Of a stretch of DNA of 64,000 nucleotides, positions 1 through 9,041 are shown one piece after another. A model generated the notes under the pieces. It was not told where the DNA came from. It saw nothing but the letters and a program-made list of their open reading frames with translations, and did not search any database. Positions within the stretch are counted from its first letter, which is position 1. Each line of letters begins with the position of its first letter. Made by a program: the position numbers and the translations under genes. The stretch is from Propioniferax innocua (lineage in GTDB: Bacteria; Actinomycetota; Actinomycetes; Propionibacteriales; Propionibacteriaceae), in contig NZ_VFOR01000002.1 in the NCBI RefSeq assembly GCF_006716235.1, forward strand, positions 744,001-808,000. Direction: 5' to 3'.

Positions 1-487
1 CGGACGCGAGAGCCTCCACGCCGTGCTCGGCCCCGGTCAGATGTTCGGCGAGCTCTCGGTGTTCGACCCGGGTCCTCGTTCCACCACCGCCACCGCGGTG
101 TCGGCGTCGGAACTGTGGGTGCTCGAACACGACAACCTGATCGCGTGGCTCGACGGCCGCCCCGAAGCTGCGCGTGGTCTGCTCGCCCAGCTGGCTCAGC
201 GTCTGCGTCGGGCCAATGACGTGGTCTCCGACCTGGTGTTCTCCGACGTCCCGGGCCGCGTCGCCAAGGCGCTGCTCGATCTCGCCGAGCGTTTCGGGGA
301 GGAATCCCCCCAAGGTCTGGTGGTGCGTCACGAACTGACGCAGGAGGAACTTGCACATCTCGTCGGGGCTTCCCGCGAGACCGTGAACAAGGCCCTCGCC
401 GATTTCGCCACGCGTGGCTGGCTGCGTCTCGAGCCCCGTTCGGTGACGCTCATCGACACCGAACGCATCGCACGCCGGGCCCGCTGA
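1..487 (+). CDS. Crp/Fnr (GlxR-like) regulator, 3' part only
   Basis: The gene is open from the first bases of the window, so its N-terminus is missing. What remains is the end of a cyclic-nucleotide-binding beta barrel, with the phosphate-cassette pattern [13 protein letters not shown] followed by S/T-rich residues, then a C-terminal winged helix-turn-helix ([20 protein letters not shown]). This is the architecture of cAMP-responsive global regulators such as GlxR of Corynebacterium or Crp (Rv3676) of mycobacteria, which bind DNA as dimers in the cytoplasm. The 3' end overlaps the convergent trhO gene by 38 bases, and a strong hairpin lies 38 bases after the stop. The GlxR-type assignment is inferred from the [12 protein letters not shown] cassette and the neighbouring gene order. 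Confidence 0.9.
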   Translation, partial: GRESLHAVLGPGQMFGELSVFDPGPRSTTATAVSASELWVLEHDNLIAWLDGRPEAARGLLAQLAQRLRRANDVVSDLVFSDVPGRVAKALLDLAERFGEESPQGLVVRHELTQEELAHLVGASRETVNKALADFATRGWLRLEPRSVTLIDTERIARRAR

Positions 488-1391
488 GCCCTTCAGCGCG
501 CGGCCCGGAACACGCCTCGCAGATCAACACCCGGGCATTGCAGATGCCCGGGTGTTGCGGGGCCTGCTGATCCTGCGGGGCCTGCTGATCCTGCGGAGCC
601 TGGCACCGGAGCACATCACTGGTGGGCGCGCCGCAGTGCTCACAGCTGCCGATCACCTCGGCGTGGTCGGAGAATTCGATGCGTTCGCGGCCGTCGAACA
701 CCGCCAACGACCCCTCCCACAGGCCATCATCGCCATAGGCCTCGCCGTAGCGGACGATGCCGCCGTCGATCTGGAAGACCTGCTCGAAGCCACGATTGAC
801 CATGAGGGCCGACAGCACCTCGCAGCGGATGCCGCCGGTGCAGTACGTGACGACGGGTTTGTCCTTGAGCTCGTCGTAGCGGCCCGACTCGAGTTCGGCG
901 ATGAAGTCCGCCGTCGTGTCGGTGTTGGGCACCACTGCTCCGCGGAATCGGCCGATCTCGGCCTCCCACGCGTTGCGTCCATCGAAGAACACCACGTCGT
1001 CGCGTGATTCCACCAGTTCATGGACCTGCTCCGGTGAGAGGTGCGCTCCCCCACCCACGACACCGTCATCGGCCACCTCGATCTCGTCGGGGACGCCGAA
1101 GGTGACGACCTCGGGCCGTGCCTTCACCGAGAGCTTGGGGAACTCGTTCCCGGTGCCCTCGGACCATTTCCAGTCGATGTCGGCGAACGCCTCGTACTGC
1201 CGGGTCGTCTTCACATACTGCTTGCAGGCTTCGACAGAACCGCCGACGGTGCCGTTGATCCCGTGCTTGGAGATCAGAATCCGTCCGGTGAGGCCCAAGC
1301 GCTGACACAGCTCCCATTGCCACAGCCGGATCGCCTCCGGGTCCGGGATCGGTGTGAAGCGGTAGTAGAGCAGAACCTTGTGGACCGTCAC
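450..1391 (-). CDS. trhO: tRNA uridine(34) hydroxylase, rhodanese type
   Basis: TrhO (YceA) proteins hydroxylate uridine at the wobble position of some tRNAs. The 313-residue product has the family layout: an N-terminal acylphosphatase-like domain (starting with [11 protein letters not shown]), a rhodanese domain with active-site loop CTGGIRC near residue 185, and a C-terminal Cys-rich part ([19 protein letters not shown]). It starts at GTG and overlaps the stop of the upstream metallo-hydrolase gene by 4 bases, so it is probably translationally coupled as the last gene of a five-gene operon. The odd feature is an in-frame QAPQDQ-type tandem repeat between the Cys motifs, where relatives normally have a short spacer. 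Confidence 0.9.
   Translation of the reverse strand: MTVHKVLLYYRFTPIPDPEAIRLWQWELCQRLGLTGRILISKHGINGTVGGSVEACKQYVKTTRQYEAFADIDWKWSEGTGNEFPKLSVKARPEVVTFGVPDEIEVADDGVVGGGAHLSPEQVHELVESRDDVVFFDGRNAWEAEIGRFRGAVVPNTDTTADFIAELESGRYDELKDKPVVTYCTGGIRCEVLSALMVNRGFEQVFQIDGGIVRYGEAYGDDGLWEGSLAVFDGRERIEFSDHAEVIGSCEHCGAPTSDVLRCQAPQDQQAPQDQQAPQHPGICNARVLICEACSGPRAEGLSGPGVRCVRCR
525..557. terminator. Perfect 14-bp inverted repeat, likely crp terminator inside trhO
   Basis: The arms CAACACCCGGGCAT (525-538) and ATGCCCGGGTGTTG (544-557) are exact reverse complements around a 5-base loop. The hairpin begins 38 bases after the crp stop codon and lies in the 3' coding end of trhO. There is no T-run, so it would be a hairpin-only terminator of the kind proposed for actinobacteria, or a roadblock between two convergent transcripts. 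That role is inferred; the inverted repeat is seen directly. Confidence 0.6.
557..600. repeat. 18-bp tandem repeat within trhO
   Basis: Two exact 18-bp units (557-574 and 575-592, each GCGGGGCCTGCTGATCCT) are followed by a partial third. On the coding (minus) strand they encode repeated QAPQDQ residues in the zinc-finger-like tail of TrhO. The length is a multiple of three, so copy-number change keeps the frame. Confidence 0.9.
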
Positions 1392-2128
1392 CGTGCTTCC
1401 TCACCGTTCAGGTAATCCAGTTGGGACTGCACCGACATCTGCGCGGCGAAGCGGACCTCGGCGGGCACATCGCGATACACCGTCGCCACCACATCCTCGG
1501 CGGTGCGGGCGCCTGCGTCGACCGCGGCCCGTACCTGTGCAAGACGCTCGTGGCGGTGTTTCCGGTAATGGCCGACCACGCCGGGAACGTCGTCCAGGTC
1601 GGGCCCATGGGCGGGCAGGATGCGGCTGACCCCCTCAGCGGCGAGGGCGTCGATCCGGTCCAGGGATCCAAGGTAGGCGGCGAGATCACCGTCGGGGTGC
1701 ATGATGACGGTCGTTCCGCGACCAAGGATCATGTCTCCGGCGATGAGAGCGTCATCCACCACAAAACCCAGGGAATCGCGGGTGTGTCCCGGCAGCGCCA
1801 CCACCTGGACCTCATGACCACCGAATGTGGCGTCCTCATCGGGGGTCAACGGTGCAGCATCCCGGCAGAGATCGGGGTCGGCGGCGCGGATCGGCGCTTC
1901 CACCAGATCGGCGAGCCGTGGCGCCACCTCGACATGGTCGAGGTGGTGATGGGTCAACCACACCTCGGCGATCCCGCGGGGGCAGGCGTCGAGGATGGCG
2001 TCCACGTGGGAGTCGGCGTCGGGACCGGGATCGATGACGAGCGCACCGCCCGGGGCGTCGACGATCCAGGTGTTGGTCCCCTCGAGCGTCATGGGGCCGG
2101 GATTCGGCGCGAGGACGCTGCGGATCAT
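1388..2128 (-). CDS. Metallo-beta-lactamase-fold hydrolase
   Basis: This cytoplasmic hydrolase of the glyoxalase II/LACTB2-like group has the zinc-binding motif THHHLDH near residue 60, an aspartate-bearing strand ([10 protein letters not shown]), GHTRDSLGF and the late histidine in LPAHGPD. The substrate is not predictable. I chose the ATG at 2128 because it overlaps the Nudix stop codon in an ATGA arrangement, with GGGAG about 9 bases upstream; a GTG two codons earlier is the alternative. From memory it sits at the position of Rv3677c in mycobacteria, between the ridA/Nudix genes and the crp region. It overlaps trhO by 4 bases. Confidence 0.88.
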   Translation of the reverse strand: MIRSVLAPNPGPMTLEGTNTWIVDAPGGALVIDPGPDADSHVDAILDACPRGIAEVWLTHHHLDHVEVAPRLADLVEAPIRAADPDLCRDAAPLTPDEDATFGGHEVQVVALPGHTRDSLGFVVDDALIAGDMILGRGTTVIMHPDGDLAAYLGSLDRIDALAAEGVSRILPAHGPDLDDVPGVVGHYRKHRHERLAQVRAAVDAGARTAEDVVATVYRDVPAEVRFAAQMSVQSQLDYLNGEEAR

Positions 2129-2757
2129 GTCCACACTCCCGTCTCATCTGGGTAGGTGAAGTGGAAACGACCATCGCGTTCGATGATGCGTGGGGTGAAT
2201 CCTTCGACGATGCGGCCCTCGGTGGCACGTCGTACCGAGTCCCAGTCCGCGTGATCGGTGAGTTCGATCAGGACCGCGCGCGTCGGCGGCAGGAAGGTCT
2301 CAGAGGAGGCGAGCATCTCGGACGGACGCCACCAGCGGGCTGCATCGGCTTCGGTGCTGGGGTTCTGCGGCTCACGGCCGATGCCGGAGGCCACGAAGAA
2401 GTGGGTGTCGTAGCGACGCGGGTGCCCCGGCGGTGTGGTCCAGCGCATCCAGGGCAGCAGTTCGTGTGGGTCGAGTTCGACGCCGGTCTCCTCGGCGCAT
2501 TCCCGCACGGCGGCCGCACGGATCGGGTCGGGGTCCACGTCATCGTCCTCGACGCGGCCACCGGGGAACACCCATGCACCGGCCGCGAACACCATGCTGG
2601 AGACGCGACGCATCATCCACACCCGAGCGGTGTCATCCACCAGTACGACCGTCGCAGCCGACTGTATCGGCGTGACGCACTCGGCGGCCGCCCTGGCCCG
2701 TTCCGGTGAGCACTCAGGACGAGGCAGCCGCTTGAGCACCTCCCACTGGTGAACCAT
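2125..2757 (-). CDS. Nudix hydrolase, NUDT19-like
   Basis: The 210-residue protein has a Nudix box (GGRVEDDD...RECAEETGVEL) with a short insertion between its first glycines and the REUxEE core, as in the NUDT19/CoA-diphosphatase-like branch. Such enzymes cleave nucleoside diphosphates linked to another moiety using Mg2+ bound by the EE pair. Substrate is unknown. The ATG at 2757 lies 5 bases after the ridA stop, and the end overlaps the downstream hydrolase start by 4 bases, so the gene is in the middle of an operon with ridA and the metallo-hydrolase. Confidence 0.87.
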   Translation of the reverse strand: MVHQWEVLKRLPRPECSPERARAAAECVTPIQSAATVVLVDDTARVWMMRRVSSMVFAAGAWVFPGGRVEDDDVDPDPIRAAAVRECAEETGVELDPHELLPWMRWTTPPGHPRRYDTHFFVASGIGREPQNPSTEADAARWWRPSEMLASSETFLPPTRAVLIELTDHADWDSVRRATEGRIVEGFTPRIIERDGRFHFTYPDETGVWT

Positions 2758-2762
2758 GCGGA

Positions 2763-3212
2763 TCAGCCGACCTCGGCGATCAACTCCACCTCGACCGGCG
2801 CGCCCAACGGCAAGGTGGCGACGCCCACCGCACTGCGCACGTGCGCCTCGTCGAAGAGCTCACCGAGCAGTTCACTGGCACCGTTGGCCACCAGTGCCTG
2901 ATCGGTGAAGTCGGGCGCGGAGTTCACGAACACCGTCACCTTGGTGATGCGCAGAACCTGGTCGAGATCGACCACCGACCCCACTGCGGCCAGAGCGTTG
3001 AGGGTGCACTGACGCGCATCGGCGCGGGCGTCCTCGGTCGACACATCACTGCCGACGTGGCCGACGCGCGGGAGGGCGCCGTCGACCATCGGCAGCTGCC
3101 CGGAGGTCCACACCTGACGCCCCACCAGACGGGCAGGGGTGTAGGCCGCCACCGGCTTGGCCACCGGAGGAAGCGTCACCCCGGCGTCAGCGAGTCGTTC
3201 GCGCAGCGTCAT
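2763..3212 (-). CDS. RidA family protein (reactive enamine/imine deaminase-like)
   Basis: RidA (YjgF/YER057c/UK114) proteins form trimers that hydrolyse reactive enamine/imine intermediates from PLP enzymes. The 149-residue product has VWTSGQLPMVDG, DARQCTLNALAAVGSV and the C-terminal LPLGAPVEVELIAEV, but lacks the usual arginine in the strand that binds substrate in archetypal RidA, so it may belong to another subgroup. The ATG at 3212 overlaps the stop of the preceding small gene as ATGA, which argues against the longer upstream reading. In mycobacteria (from memory, Rv3678c) the same neighbour order is found. Confidence 0.85.
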   Translation of the reverse strand: MTLRERLADAGVTLPPVAKPVAAYTPARLVGRQVWTSGQLPMVDGALPRVGHVGSDVSTEDARADARQCTLNALAAVGSVVDLDQVLRITKVTVFVNSAPDFTDQALVANGASELLGELFDEAHVRSAVGVATLPLGAPVEVELIAEVG

Positions 3213-3364
3213 GACAGCGGTCGCTTGAAGTAGGCGACCAGGTTCTCCGGGTTCGGCCCTGGAACAACCTGGACGAGCTCCCAACCATCAGCTCCCCAGT
3301 TGTCGAGGATCTGTTTGGTGGAATGGATCAGCACCGGCGCGGTCGCGTATTCCCATTTCTGCAT
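3209..3364 (-). CDS. Small DUF4177-like protein
   Basis: This 51-residue gene reads MQKWEYATAPVLIHSTK... and ends NLVAYFKRPLS. The W-E-Y start, the central GADGWELVQVVP and the final FKRP are the pattern of DUF4177 proteins, whose function is unknown. Its stop overlaps the ridA start by 4 bases. A TAAGCT -10 box (minus strand, 3376-3371) lies exactly 6 bases before the ATG with no Shine-Dalgarno, suggesting leaderless transcription of the whole leftward operon. Confidence 0.85.
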   Translation of the reverse strand: MQKWEYATAPVLIHSTKQILDNWGADGWELVQVVPGPNPENLVAYFKRPLS

Positions 3365-3370
3365 ACGGCG

Positions 3371-3402
3371 AGCTTACTCACAGATGTGCACGCCAGTAGG
3401 CT
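3371..3402. promoter_or_regulatory. Divergent promoter pair between DUF4177 gene and arsA-like genes
   Basis: On the minus strand TAAGCT (3376-3371) is 6 bases from the DUF4177 ATG. On the plus strand TAGGCT (3397-3402) is 8 bases from the ATG at 3411, with TTACTC 17 bases upstream as a poor -35. The two -10 boxes are 20 bases apart, so both promoters share the 46-base intergenic space. Confidence 0.5.
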
Positions 3403-3410
3403 GGCCCATC

Positions 3411-4370
3411 ATGACGCGAATCGAGGGGCCCGCCCGTCAGCTCCATATCGTGACCGGCAAGGGTGGTGTCGGCAAGACCACCGTCGCCGCATCCCTGGCC
3501 TGCGCGTTGGCCACCTCGGGACGCCGCGTTCTGCTGTGCGAGGTCGAGGATCGCGCCGCCATCGGAGAGCTCTTCGACCGCCCCGGCCCCTGCACCACCG
3601 AGACCCGGCTGACGCGAACTCCCGAAGGGGGCGAGGTGTACGGCCTGTCGGTGACGGCGGAGGAGGCTCTCCGGGAGTATCTGGCGACGTTCTACCGCCT
3701 CGGCATGGCCGGCCGGATGCTCGACAGGTTCGGCGTCTTCGACTTCGCCACCTCCATCGCCCCCGGGCTCGGTGATGTGTTGCTCACCGGCAAGGTCTAC
3801 GAAGCGGTACGACGCCGCGCGCGGGGCGCTTCCGACGCCTACAGCGCCGTGGTGTTGGATGCCCCGCCCACCGGACGCATCGCGAACTTCCTCAACGTGC
3901 ACGAAGCGGTCAGTGGGCTGGCGAAGGTCGGCCCCATCCACAAACAGGCCGGCGCGATCATGCGGATGTTCAGGTCCAGCACCACGGTGCTGCACTTGGT
4001 GACGCTGCTCGAGGACATGCCCGTCACCGAGACCCTGACAGCGGTGCAGGATCTGGAACCGACCGGAATCGCCCCGATCTCGGTGATCTGCAACAAGGTC
4101 TCCGATGACTTCACCGCCGAGGAGCGAGATCTCATCGACAGCACCGAACTGACCTGCCCCGGCCTGGACGAGACCACGATCGCCGCGCTCCAACGCCAAC
4201 TCCGCTCCGCCTCCGCCCGCGCGGCCGCGGAGGACGGGCATCGTGAACGTCTCAGGGAGCTCGGGCTGCCCATGGTTGATCTCCCCCTCGACCCCAGCGG
4301 CGTCGACCGTGCGCTGCTCCTGGCCCAGGGCGTTCGACTCGCCGATGCCTTGGATCTGGAGGGACGATGA
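3411..4370 (+). CDS. ArsA/GET3-like anion-transporting ATPase, subunit 1
   Basis: The 319-residue P-loop ATPase has the deviant Walker A GKGGVGKTT at residues 16-24 and a Walker B-like VVLDAPPTGR near residue 145. The fold is that of ArsA/Get3, but no arsenite-binding cysteine set is visible. It overlaps the following paralogue by ATGA, so the two are probably made in stoichiometric amounts; the syntenic mycobacterial pair Rv3679/Rv3680 is reported to form a complex. The true substrate in this organism is unknown. I preferred the ATG at 3411 to upstream starts because of the homologous N-terminus and the -10 box 8 bases before it. Confidence 0.88.
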   Translation: MTRIEGPARQLHIVTGKGGVGKTTVAASLACALATSGRRVLLCEVEDRAAIGELFDRPGPCTTETRLTRTPEGGEVYGLSVTAEEALREYLATFYRLGMAGRMLDRFGVFDFATSIAPGLGDVLLTGKVYEAVRRRARGASDAYSAVVLDAPPTGRIANFLNVHEAVSGLAKVGPIHKQAGAIMRMFRSSTTVLHLVTLLEDMPVTETLTAVQDLEPTGIAPISVICNKVSDDFTAEERDLIDSTELTCPGLDETTIAALQRQLRSASARAAAEDGHRERLRELGLPMVDLPLDPSGVDRALLLAQGVRLADALDLEGR

Positions 4371-5470
4371 GTTTCGATCTCGATCAGATGCTTGATGACG
4401 CCTCGGTCCGCATCGTGCTGTGCACCGGCGCCGGCGGCGTCGGGAAGACCACCACATCGGCCGCCGTGGCCCTGCGCGCCGCCGAAGCCGGTCGCCGCGT
4501 CGTGGTGTTGACCATCGACCCGGCCAAGCGACTCGCCCAGTCCTTGGGCGTGGGTCACCTCGACAACACGCCCCGTGCCGTCCCCGGCATCTCGGGCGAT
4601 GGCAGTCTCGACGCGATGATGCTCGACATGAAGCGGACCTTCGACGAGGTCGTGATCGCCCATTCCACCCCGGAACGGGCCGAGCAGATCCTCCAGAATC
4701 CCTTCTATCAAGCGCTCTCGACGTCCTTCGCCGGCACGCAGGAATACATGGCGATGGAGAAGCTCAGCCAACTCCACACCGAGGCCTCCGAAGATGGACG
4801 CTGGGACCTCATCGTGGTGGACACACCGCCATCCCGTTCAGCGCTCGACTTCTTGGATGCCCCCGAGCATCTCTCGAATCTGTTGGACGGGCGCATGCTG
4901 CGCATGCTGCTCGCCCCGGCCAAGGGTCCCATGAAACTGATGGGCGCCGGGATCACGCTGGTGATGAGGACGATGCAGAAGGTCCTCGGCGCCCAGGTGC
5001 TCACCGACGTGCAGACCTTCGTGGCCGCCTTCGAGACCCTGTTCGGAGGTTTCCGTCAGCGCGCCGAAGCGACACTCGCGAACCTGGCCTCACCACACAC
5101 CCGGTTCCTGGTGGTCGCGACGCCCGAACGTGACACGTTGCGGGAGGCCGGCTATTTCGTGGAACGCCTGCACGAGGAGGCGATGCCCCTGGCCGCGGTG
5201 ATCGTGAACCGAGTGCATGCCGCCGTCCCCGATCTCGGTGAGAGCCAGGTGCACGCACATCTCGCCGCAACCGATGACCGGCTGACCGAACTGGCGCTGG
5301 AGCAACAGCTACGCCGCTTGAAGACCGTCGAGGTGGAGACCCGCGCCACCGAGCGTTTCGGAATCACCCACCCGGGCGTCCCGCTGGTGACCGCCGCTGC
5401 ACAACCACAGGATGTCAACGACCTGGAGGCATTGCGCCGTATCGGGGAGATTCTCTCAGCGGGCTCCTGA
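4367..5470 (+). CDS. ArsA/GET3-like anion-transporting ATPase, subunit 2
   Basis: This 367-residue partner of the preceding ATPase has Walker A GAGGVGKTT at residues 21-29, the TIDPAKRLAQSLG segment typical of ArsA/Get3 proteins, and Walker B VVDTPPSRSALDFLD. It starts inside the stop codon of subunit 1 (ATGA). Its last 15 bases overlap the convergent whiB gene. A complex with subunit 1 is inferred from the tandem arrangement and from the mycobacterial pair. Confidence 0.88.
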   Translation: MSFDLDQMLDDASVRIVLCTGAGGVGKTTTSAAVALRAAEAGRRVVVLTIDPAKRLAQSLGVGHLDNTPRAVPGISGDGSLDAMMLDMKRTFDEVVIAHSTPERAEQILQNPFYQALSTSFAGTQEYMAMEKLSQLHTEASEDGRWDLIVVDTPPSRSALDFLDAPEHLSNLLDGRMLRMLLAPAKGPMKLMGAGITLVMRTMQKVLGAQVLTDVQTFVAAFETLFGGFRQRAEATLANLASPHTRFLVVATPERDTLREAGYFVERLHEEAMPLAAVIVNRVHAAVPDLGESQVHAHLAATDDRLTELALEQQLRRLKTVEVETRATERFGITHPGVPLVTAAAQPQDVNDLEALRRIGEILSAGS

Positions 5471-5770
5471 GCCAGAAGTCGCGTGTGCTCCGGCCGTTGC
5501 CTGCTGGTGGCGGCGAATCAGTTCACGCCATGACCGCACATCGCTGTGCTTGCGGAGCAGACGCCGCCGCTCACGCTCGGTCATACCACCCCAGACGCCC
5601 CACTCGATGCGGTTGTCGAGAGCCTCGGCCAGGCACTCCGCCCACACCGGGCACTCCCGACACACCTGACGGGCTTCACGCTGCTTCGCGTTGTCGGCGA
5701 ACAGGATGTCCGCCGAATCACGGCACCGTGCATGCAGAACCCAATCGCTCGGCTCAACCTGACTCGACAC
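5456..5770 (-). CDS. whiB: WhiB-family iron-sulfur transcription regulator (WhiB4-like)
   Basis: The protein has the four conserved cysteines (16, 37, 40, 46 from the chosen start) that hold a [4Fe-4S] cluster, followed by WGVWGGMTERERR, the WhiB turn, and a basic tail. WhiB proteins act as redox- or NO-sensing partners of sigma factor. The position between ArsA-like genes and a PBP is that of whiB4 (Rv3681c) in mycobacteria. I chose the GTG at 5770 because GGGGGGAGG lies 7 bases upstream; in-frame starts up to 28 codons earlier exist but lack such a site. The 104-residue length fits WhiB proteins. Confidence 0.9.
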   Translation of the reverse strand: MSSQVEPSDWVLHARCRDSADILFADNAKQREARQVCRECPVWAECLAEALDNRIEWGVWGGMTERERRRLLRKHSDVRSWRELIRRHQQATAGAHATSGSGAR

Positions 5771-5861
5771 GATTGCAGCCTCCCCCCAGAAGATGTTATC
5801 GGTGTTCACTTGCTCGCTCACAGTACGGCCTGAAGGGGCAGAACAGCAAAACAAGCGCAGA

Positions 5862-6794
5862 TCAGCGCGACACGAGCGTCAGCAGGGAGGCCTCTGGCGG
5901 GCAGAACAGTCGGTAAGGAGCGAAGGGCGAGGTGCCCAGTCCTCCCGAGACGTGCAGCGCCGACGTGCGCGAACGACGCTGCTCGGTGGATGTCCATGTG
6001 TGGCGACTGAGCCCTTTGACGCGACGCCGCTCGATATCGCAGTTGGTGATGACCGCGCGTTCACCCGGCAGGCAGACCTGTCCACCGTGGGTGTGCCCAG
6101 CCATGATCAGGTCCATCCCATCGCGCGCGAAACCATCGAGGACGCGGCGGTAGGGCGCATGGGTGACGCCGATCGCGAGGGCGACATCATCGCCGGGCGG
6201 CCCCGCCACGAGGGAGTAATCGTCGCGGGCGTGGTGGGCGTCATCGGTGCCACGCAACTCGACCTCGGTTCCGTTGATGCGCAGCCGTACACGATGATGG
6301 TTGAGATCGTGCCAGCCACGTTCGACGAAGGCCGAGCCCAGTTCCTCGTAGGGAAGGTCCGGTTCGGGGTCGGCATCGGCGGTGCGGCTGCTCGGCCCCA
6401 ACAGGTACCGCGCAGGGTTCTTGAACGATGGTGCGAAATAGTCGTTGGATCCCCACACGAAGGCGCCGGGACGCTCCAGCAGCACACCGAGACAGTCGAT
6501 GACCGACCGCCAAGCCTGCGCATCTGCGTGGTTGTCTCCGGTGTTCACCACCAGATCCGGCTGGAGTGCCGCCAGCGAGCGGACCCAGGCCTGGCGAACA
6601 TGGTCGTCGTGCAGCAGATGCAGGTCGGAGATGTGCAGGACGCGGATCGGCAACGCACCACGCGGCAGCACCGGCACGGTGTACTCACGCAGCTGATAGT
6701 CATGCCGTGCGGCGTGCGCCAGCGCCAACGTCGCCGCTCCCGACACCCCCGCAGCAATGGCCCCGGATGCTGCGGCCTTCCAGAACCGGGTCAC
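5862..6794 (-). CDS. Membrane-anchored metallophosphoesterase
   Basis: The 310-residue protein starts with a single hydrophobic helix (about residues 6-30) followed by a calcineurin-like domain with the metal motifs HISDLHLL, NTGDNHAD, GSNDYF and GHTHGGQ. The GNH motif is GSND, a common variant. The active domain would face outward if the helix is an uncleaved anchor. It starts at a GTG that overlaps the PBP stop by 4 bases (GTGA), so it is coupled to ponA; the same pair (Rv3682-Rv3683, from memory) occurs in mycobacteria. The substrate is unknown; phospholipid- or UDP-sugar-type phosphoesters are possible. Confidence 0.87.
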   Translation of the reverse strand: MTRFWKAAASGAIAAGVSGAATLALAHAARHDYQLREYTVPVLPRGALPIRVLHISDLHLLHDDHVRQAWVRSLAALQPDLVVNTGDNHADAQAWRSVIDCLGVLLERPGAFVWGSNDYFAPSFKNPARYLLGPSSRTADADPEPDLPYEELGSAFVERGWHDLNHHRVRLRINGTEVELRGTDDAHHARDDYSLVAGPPGDDVALAIGVTHAPYRRVLDGFARDGMDLIMAGHTHGGQVCLPGERAVITNCDIERRRVKGLSRHTWTSTEQRRSRTSALHVSGGLGTSPFAPYRLFCPPEASLLTLVSR

Positions 6795-8986
6795 CCGCCG
6801 TTCCGCTGCGTCGGCTGGGGCTCGAGGCTGTTCATGGCGCCATCCCCCGGCATGCTGGCCGGTTTGCCGAACGGCGTGCTCGGACGGCCCTCGAGTGCAG
6901 CAGCCATCGCAGGGGCGTAGATCCACGCACCGGCGTCACCACTACCGGAGCCCTCGAGGTAGGTGCCCGAGTCGGGAAGCTGGATGCCCTTGAGCGAGGG
7001 CTTGCCCCGGTACCAGTTCTCGCTGCCCCAGTAGGGATGCGTCTTGTCGATCGCGATCATCGACACCCCGGCCATCTCAGGCGTGATTCCTGTGAACCAC
7101 ACGGCCTGGTTGTCATCGATCGTTCCGGTCTTGCCGCCCTGAGGCATACCGCCGGGGATGCGGGCGCGCGAACCCGTACCGTTCATCACCGCCTGCAGCA
7201 ACTGGTTCGTCTGGTCGGCGACCTCCTCGGAGATCACCTGCTCGCACTTACCGCCGGGCACCTTGACCTCATCACCGGCACGGTTCGTGACGCGCTTGAG
7301 GATGACGGGGTTGCAGTGCTTGCCTCGGGCCGCGAAGGTGGCATAGGCCTCGGCCATCGACAGCGGCGTGACCTCCGGGGTGCCCAGCGTGAACGAGGGG
7401 TTGTTGGCGTGCACCTTGGTGAAATTCTCCTGCGGTTCGTTGGCCAGCCGGACGCCGAGCTTCTGCGTCATCTGCGCGGTGTTGCAGATACCGGCGTCGC
7501 GTTCGAGATGGATGAAGTAGGTGTTCACCGAATAGGCGAGCGCCATCTTCATGTTCATGTTGCCGTTGCGTCCGGTGGAGTTGCTCACCTTGTAATCCGG
7601 CGCGGTGAAGGCTCCTTCGCAGTTCTCGAAGGTCTGCCCACCGAAGTTCATGTCATCGGCGGCGTTGTAGGACTTGCTCGGCGAGATGCCCTGTTCGAGA
7701 GCAGCGGCCACGGTGAAGGTCTTGAACGTCGAACCTGCCTGGTAGCCCTCGGCGCCGCCCATGTCCTCACCGGACAGGCGCCCACCCACGCTGTAGTTGT
7801 AGTAGGTCTCGCCGGCCCCTACATCTCCACCCATCTCGGGACGGTTCTGCGCCAGAGCCACGATCAGGCCGGTTCCCGGCTGGATCATCGACATGGTGGC
7901 GATGACCGGGTCACGAGGGCTGATCCGGTCGGCGATCGCCCGTTCCGCTGCATCCTGCGTCTTCGGGTCGATCTCGGTCTCGATACGCAGACCACCGCGA
8001 TTCACCGTGTTCATACGGTCTTCGGGGGTGGGCCCGAGCTCCGGCATCGTCAGCAGCTCACGACGGACGTAATCACACAGGAACGGGTACCGCGTACCCA
8101 CACAGCCATTGGGCATCGGCTGCACACGAGCTGGGTCGAAGGGCTTCTTCGCAGCTTCCTCGGCCTCCGCTGGGGAGATGACCCCCACATCGGGCGAAGC
8201 CATGCGGTCGAGCACCACGTTGCGACGCTCGACGGCGATCAGTGGATAGTGCACCGGGTCTGTGGCGGCCGGGTTCTGCACCAGCCCGGCCAGCATCGCC
8301 GACTGCTCCACATTGAGCTGGTCGGCATGTGTTCCGAAGTAGTGCCATGCAGCCTGCTGCACGCCATAAGCACCATCACCGTAATAGGCGATGTTCAGGT
8401 ACTGCTCCAGGATCCACTTCTTGTCGTACTTCTTCTCCAGCGCGATCGCGTAACGGAGCTCCTGCACCTTTCGGGCGACGGTCTTCTCCTGCGCCTCGTG
8501 GATGGCCTCCTCGTCACCACGCTGTTTCGCCGCCTCGACCTGCGCCATCTTCACGAACTGCTGGGTGATCGACGAACCACCCTGGGTACCGCCGTCACCG
8601 GTGCTGTTGCGCACGAGTGCTCGAAGCGTGCCCTTGACATCGATGGCTCCGTGGTCGAAGAAGCGGTGGTCCTCGATGGCCACCTGCGCCTGCTGCATGA
8701 CCGGGGAGATCTCACTCAATGGCCGGTAGACACGGTTCTCCTCGAAGAAGCTCGCGAGCTCCTCGCCGTTCGCCATGATGACGCGCGAGCGTTCCGACTG
8801 CGCGCTGATCTCCAGATCTGCCGGCAATGTCTCCATCGCATCAGCCACGTTCCGCGAGAAAGCGCTGGCCGCCAGCGCGCCCGGGATGAAGAGCCCGGCC
8901 ACGAGGATGCCGGCGAACAGACTCACCAGACCGAAGGACGCGATCCGATAAACGACGCTGCCAGCTTGCAGGGAAGACTTGGACAT
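6791..8986 (-). CDS. ponA: Class A penicillin-binding protein (glycosyltransferase/transpeptidase)
   Basis: This 731-residue enzyme polymerises and cross-links peptidoglycan outside the membrane. After one N-terminal helix comes a GT51 domain (VAIEDHRFFDHG with catalytic Glu, GGSSITQQFVK, EKKWILEQYLN-type helix) and then a transpeptidase domain with STFK, SVN and KTGT motifs. It ends soon after the transpeptidase, with a short Pro-rich tail and no PASTA repeat visible. The ATG at 8986 is favoured over two upstream starts because a TACCCT -10 box lies 7 bases before it and no Shine-Dalgarno is present. The metallophosphoesterase gene is co-translated downstream. Corresponds to mycobacterial PonA2 by position. 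Confidence 0.93.
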   Translation of the reverse strand: MSKSSLQAGSVVYRIASFGLVSLFAGILVAGLFIPGALAASAFSRNVADAMETLPADLEISAQSERSRVIMANGEELASFFEENRVYRPLSEISPVMQQAQVAIEDHRFFDHGAIDVKGTLRALVRNSTGDGGTQGGSSITQQFVKMAQVEAAKQRGDEEAIHEAQEKTVARKVQELRYAIALEKKYDKKWILEQYLNIAYYGDGAYGVQQAAWHYFGTHADQLNVEQSAMLAGLVQNPAATDPVHYPLIAVERRNVVLDRMASPDVGVISPAEAEEAAKKPFDPARVQPMPNGCVGTRYPFLCDYVRRELLTMPELGPTPEDRMNTVNRGGLRIETEIDPKTQDAAERAIADRISPRDPVIATMSMIQPGTGLIVALAQNRPEMGGDVGAGETYYNYSVGGRLSGEDMGGAEGYQAGSTFKTFTVAAALEQGISPSKSYNAADDMNFGGQTFENCEGAFTAPDYKVSNSTGRNGNMNMKMALAYSVNTYFIHLERDAGICNTAQMTQKLGVRLANEPQENFTKVHANNPSFTLGTPEVTPLSMAEAYATFAARGKHCNPVILKRVTNRAGDEVKVPGGKCEQVISEEVADQTNQLLQAVMNGTGSRARIPGGMPQGGKTGTIDDNQAVWFTGITPEMAGVSMIAIDKTHPYWGSENWYRGKPSLKGIQLPDSGTYLEGSGSGDAGAWIYAPAMAAALEGRPSTPFGKPASMPGDGAMNSLEPQPTQRNGG

Positions 8987-9041
8987 GGCGTTCAGGGTAC
9001 GCGACCTCGTCAAGAGTTGCCGCATTTGGAGCCTGCGTCGG

